Of a stretch of 15,595 nucleotides of DNA, positions 14,137 to 15,595 are shown piece after piece. Source of the DNA: Myxococcales bacterium UBA5297 (GTDB taxonomy: Bacteria; Myxococcota; Myxococcia; Myxococcales; UBA5297); the NCBI GenBank assembly GCA_002408385.1, contig DHSB01000156.1, forward strand, positions 378 through 15,972. The letters are read 5' to 3'. The stretch's first letter is position 1. Each line of letters begins with the position of its first letter. Below the pieces are notes generated by a model that searched no databases, was not told the origin of the DNA, and worked only from the letters and a program-made list of their open reading frames with translations. The position numbers were made by a program, and so were the translations under genes.

Positions 14137-14552
14137 CAGGCCAGACCAATCCGCAGCGCGCCTGCCAAGAACGCGAGCTCGTCACCAGCGAAGAACGACC
14201 GGGTGATTTCGGCCCCCGGGGCGTTGACCAGCGGGCCCCAGGCGATGGGCTTGCCGTCGGAGACCACTGCCCATCCCACGACGTTCGAGGCGTCCTCTAC
14301 GAGCCTACCGACCACGATGGTCTTGGCATTCTCGATACAGCGCACTCCATCGACGAGCGCAGTCCTCGACGCTCCAAAGACGGGGTGCTGGCCGGTCTGA
14401 AGCGCGGTGGAAGGGACGGCCACCAGCTCGTCGAGCTCTTCTGTGTCCGCCTGCGGCCAGGCGCGCAGGAGCACGACCTTGCACGTGCCGATGATCTCGG
14501 CGAGGCCCGCGAGCGCGGTGTTGACGCCATTAAGGAACAGCCCTGCCGACAT
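14136..14552 (-). CDS. Small phage protein of unknown function between gp47- and gp48-like genes
   Basis: The product is 138 residues, begins MSAGLFLNGVNTALAGLAEI and is rich in short beta-strand-like segments (TIVVGRLVEDASNVVGWAVV). I do not recognise a family. The start is firm: AAGGAGG lies 4 bases before the ATG, 14 bases after the baseplate J stop, and the stop overlaps the next ATG. Mu has no gene at this position. Its place in a tightly packed tail operon suggests a baseplate or tail-tip component. Confidence 0.8.
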   Translation of the reverse strand: MSAGLFLNGVNTALAGLAEIIGTCKVVLLRAWPQADTEELDELVAVPSTALQTGQHPVFGASRTALVDGVRCIENAKTIVVGRLVEDASNVVGWAVVSDGKPIAWGPLVNAPGAEITRSFFAGDELAFLAGALRIGLA

Positions 14553-14566
14553 GATGCCTCCTTGAC

Positions 14567-15349
14567 TCAGGCCCCAAAGAAATCGATCCCGCCGAGCACC
14601 GGCAGGCTCAGAGGTGGGAGCGCGATGTTGGTGGACGGGGAGATGATCTGGTGGTCGATCAGCCCGTCCACTGCGGAGATGGCGGCATCCAGCTTCGACA
14701 GGACGACCGGCGCTCCAGGCTGAGCCTCCCGAAGGTGGTCGCGGATGGCGCTTATCACTGCCTGCTGGGCTTCGCCGGTGTTCGGCTCGAGGGCGAGCTC
14801 GAGGTGAAGCTCGACGGCCTGCGCAACGATAGCCGAGCGCTCGACCCCGATAGGAGGCTGCGCGTCGAGCGATGACTGCACCGCGTCGCGCAGGGCCAGT
14901 GCATGCGCCTCGTCGTAGTCGCCCGCCGGCGCGAAGATCACGCCGACAGTGCCGAGCCCCTGCCAGCAGGGCACGACCCATGCCCGAGCGACGCCCGGGA
15001 CCGCCATCGCCCAGCGGATGAAGTCGGGCGCATCGCCACCGCTGGGCGGATCTCTGCGGGCCGCGGCCAGTCGGGCCCGCCACGCCTCGGCCGACTCGCC
15101 CTCCTTGCGCGGCAGGCGCATCGCTGCCGCGTGCGCTGGCAAGAAGTCCTCGGCGCACGTCTCGGGGAAGATCTGCCGCTGGAGGTAGTAGAGATGGCCA
15201 TGCACGCCATCGGCGAGGGCGGCACCGACGTGGCAAATGGCCTGCTCGGGAGTCCGCTCTAGCATCGGCGCGTCGGAGCCGAGCTTGCCACTGAGCGTCG
15301 CTTTGCTCAGGTCGACGAGCGAGGCGAGAGATGGCCGCTTAAAGGACAT
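14567..15349 (-). CDS. Baseplate J / Mu gp47-like protein, compact form
   Basis: The product is 260 residues against roughly 350-370 for Mu-type gp47. The N-terminal block RPSLASLVDL...ADGVHGHLYYLQRQIFPETC matches the family, as does the later block WRARLAAARRDPPSGGDAPDFIRW...VPGVARAWVVPCWQGLGTVGV and the ending LSKLDAAISAVDGL...LPVLGGIDF. The central beta-rich part, normally with a TVIPAGT-like motif between these blocks, is missing; the join lies at residues 80-88 (LPRKEGESA). The frame is intact, so this is a shortened but complete gene. Start: GGGAG 8 bases before the ATG. It overlaps the upstream GP46-like gene by 11 bases. Confidence 0.85.
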   Translation of the reverse strand: MSFKRPSLASLVDLSKATLSGKLGSDAPMLERTPEQAICHVGAALADGVHGHLYYLQRQIFPETCAEDFLPAHAAAMRLPRKEGESAEAWRARLAAARRDPPSGGDAPDFIRWAMAVPGVARAWVVPCWQGLGTVGVIFAPAGDYDEAHALALRDAVQSSLDAQPPIGVERSAIVAQAVELHLELALEPNTGEAQQAVISAIRDHLREAQPGAPVVLSKLDAAISAVDGLIDHQIISPSTNIALPPLSLPVLGGIDFFGA

Positions 15350-15595
15350 AGAATCGCTCCCACAACGGCGGGGTGGTCGAGCCCGCGGCCGAGGGGCGAC
15401 GGATCCGCAGGGCCAACTCGATACGGGGACAGAGCGCCGACTCGACGGCCACAGCCGCGGCCTCTATCGAGGCCGCGATGCCGGCCGGGATGAGCCATTC
15501 AAGCGCCTCCTTGGCCCGTCCCTCGACGAGCAACGCGGTCTCCTGCGTCACACCCGCGCGCGAGAGCGCCCAGATGGTCGAGCCCCAAGGGCCGC
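15339..15595 (-). CDS. Mu GP46-like baseplate protein, N-terminus outside window
   Basis: The minus-strand frame is open from the right edge to the stop at 15339-15341, at least 84 residues. GSTIWALSRAGVTQETA, then RAKEALEWLIPAGIAASIEA, then a C-terminal ALRIRRP...FYVL strand pair match the C-terminal half of the GP46 family (GS-LW-L-R-K-T followed by A-EAL-WL-DGVA). Its position directly before baseplate J is the Mu order 46-47. The GTG at 15551 is internal to the match, so the true start is beyond the window. Confidence 0.75.
   Translation of the reverse strand, partial: GPWGSTIWALSRAGVTQETALLVEGRAKEALEWLIPAGIAASIEAAAVAVESALCPRIELALRIRRPSAAGSTTPPLWERFYVL

Larger units (their letters stand above)
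11598..15595 (-). mobile_element. End of a Mu-like prophage (partial, continues to the right)
   Basis: From 11726 to the right edge every gene is on the minus strand and belongs to a Mu-type tail module: GP46-like, gp47/baseplate J, a small unknown, gp48/DUF2313, tail fibre. In Mu the fibre genes lie close to the right end. Here the boundary with the broken hydrolase gene shows TGTAACGCC at 11598, i.e. the 5'-TG terminus expected for Mu-type elements, followed by short direct repeats that could be transposase sites. By eye the segment is a little less GC-rich than the left part. The exact end and the 5-bp target copy (GGCGA at 11593-11597 if the end is right) are inferred. Confidence 0.6.

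Overview
The window looks like chromosomal DNA from a high-GC deltaproteobacterium, most likely Myxococcota. The reasons are the strong G/C bias at third codon positions, a Hanks-type Ser/Thr kinase fused to a myxobacterial-style PilZ domain, an FHA partner gene, and GC-rich spacers full of hairpins. The organism call is inference; there is no rRNA or other taxonomic marker.

Left part (1-5424). A partial minus-strand protein of unknown function, with a TPR-like end, runs off the left edge. A divergent spacer with two tight hairpins follows, then a small coiled-coil protein, an array of ten 21-bp repeats, a nested stem structure and a DUF2795-type protein. Next come two tightly coupled genes: a zinc-knuckle / kinase / PilZ / J-like / TPR protein (2957-4891) and an FHA protein (4888-5424) that overlap by ATGA. 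Together they look like a phosphothreonine signalling pair.

Middle part (5425-11185). A 758-bp non-coding spacer between convergent genes carries a 26-bp imperfect inverted repeat. It is followed by a minus-strand pair (Smr-domain protein, then macro-domain protein), a divergent cold-shock protein with a good terminator-like hairpin, a lipoprotein with bacterial Ig-like domains whose mRNA is probably leaderless, and a minus-strand D-aminoacylase-family protein whose canonical metal and catalytic residues are largely replaced.

Right part (11186-15595). A 3' fragment of an alpha/beta-hydrolase gene is cut at about 11597. At 11598 the sequence changes to TGTAACGCC followed by a perfect 13-bp tandem repeat, and from there to the right edge all genes are minus-strand phage tail genes in Mu order: GP46-like, gp47/baseplate J, a small unknown protein, gp48/DUF2313 and a tail fibre. 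I read this as one end of a Mu-like transposable prophage inserted in, and breaking, the hydrolase gene. The baseplate J protein lacks the usual central beta-rich part.

All calls come from reading the sequence. Family names rest on recognised motifs, not on database searches.
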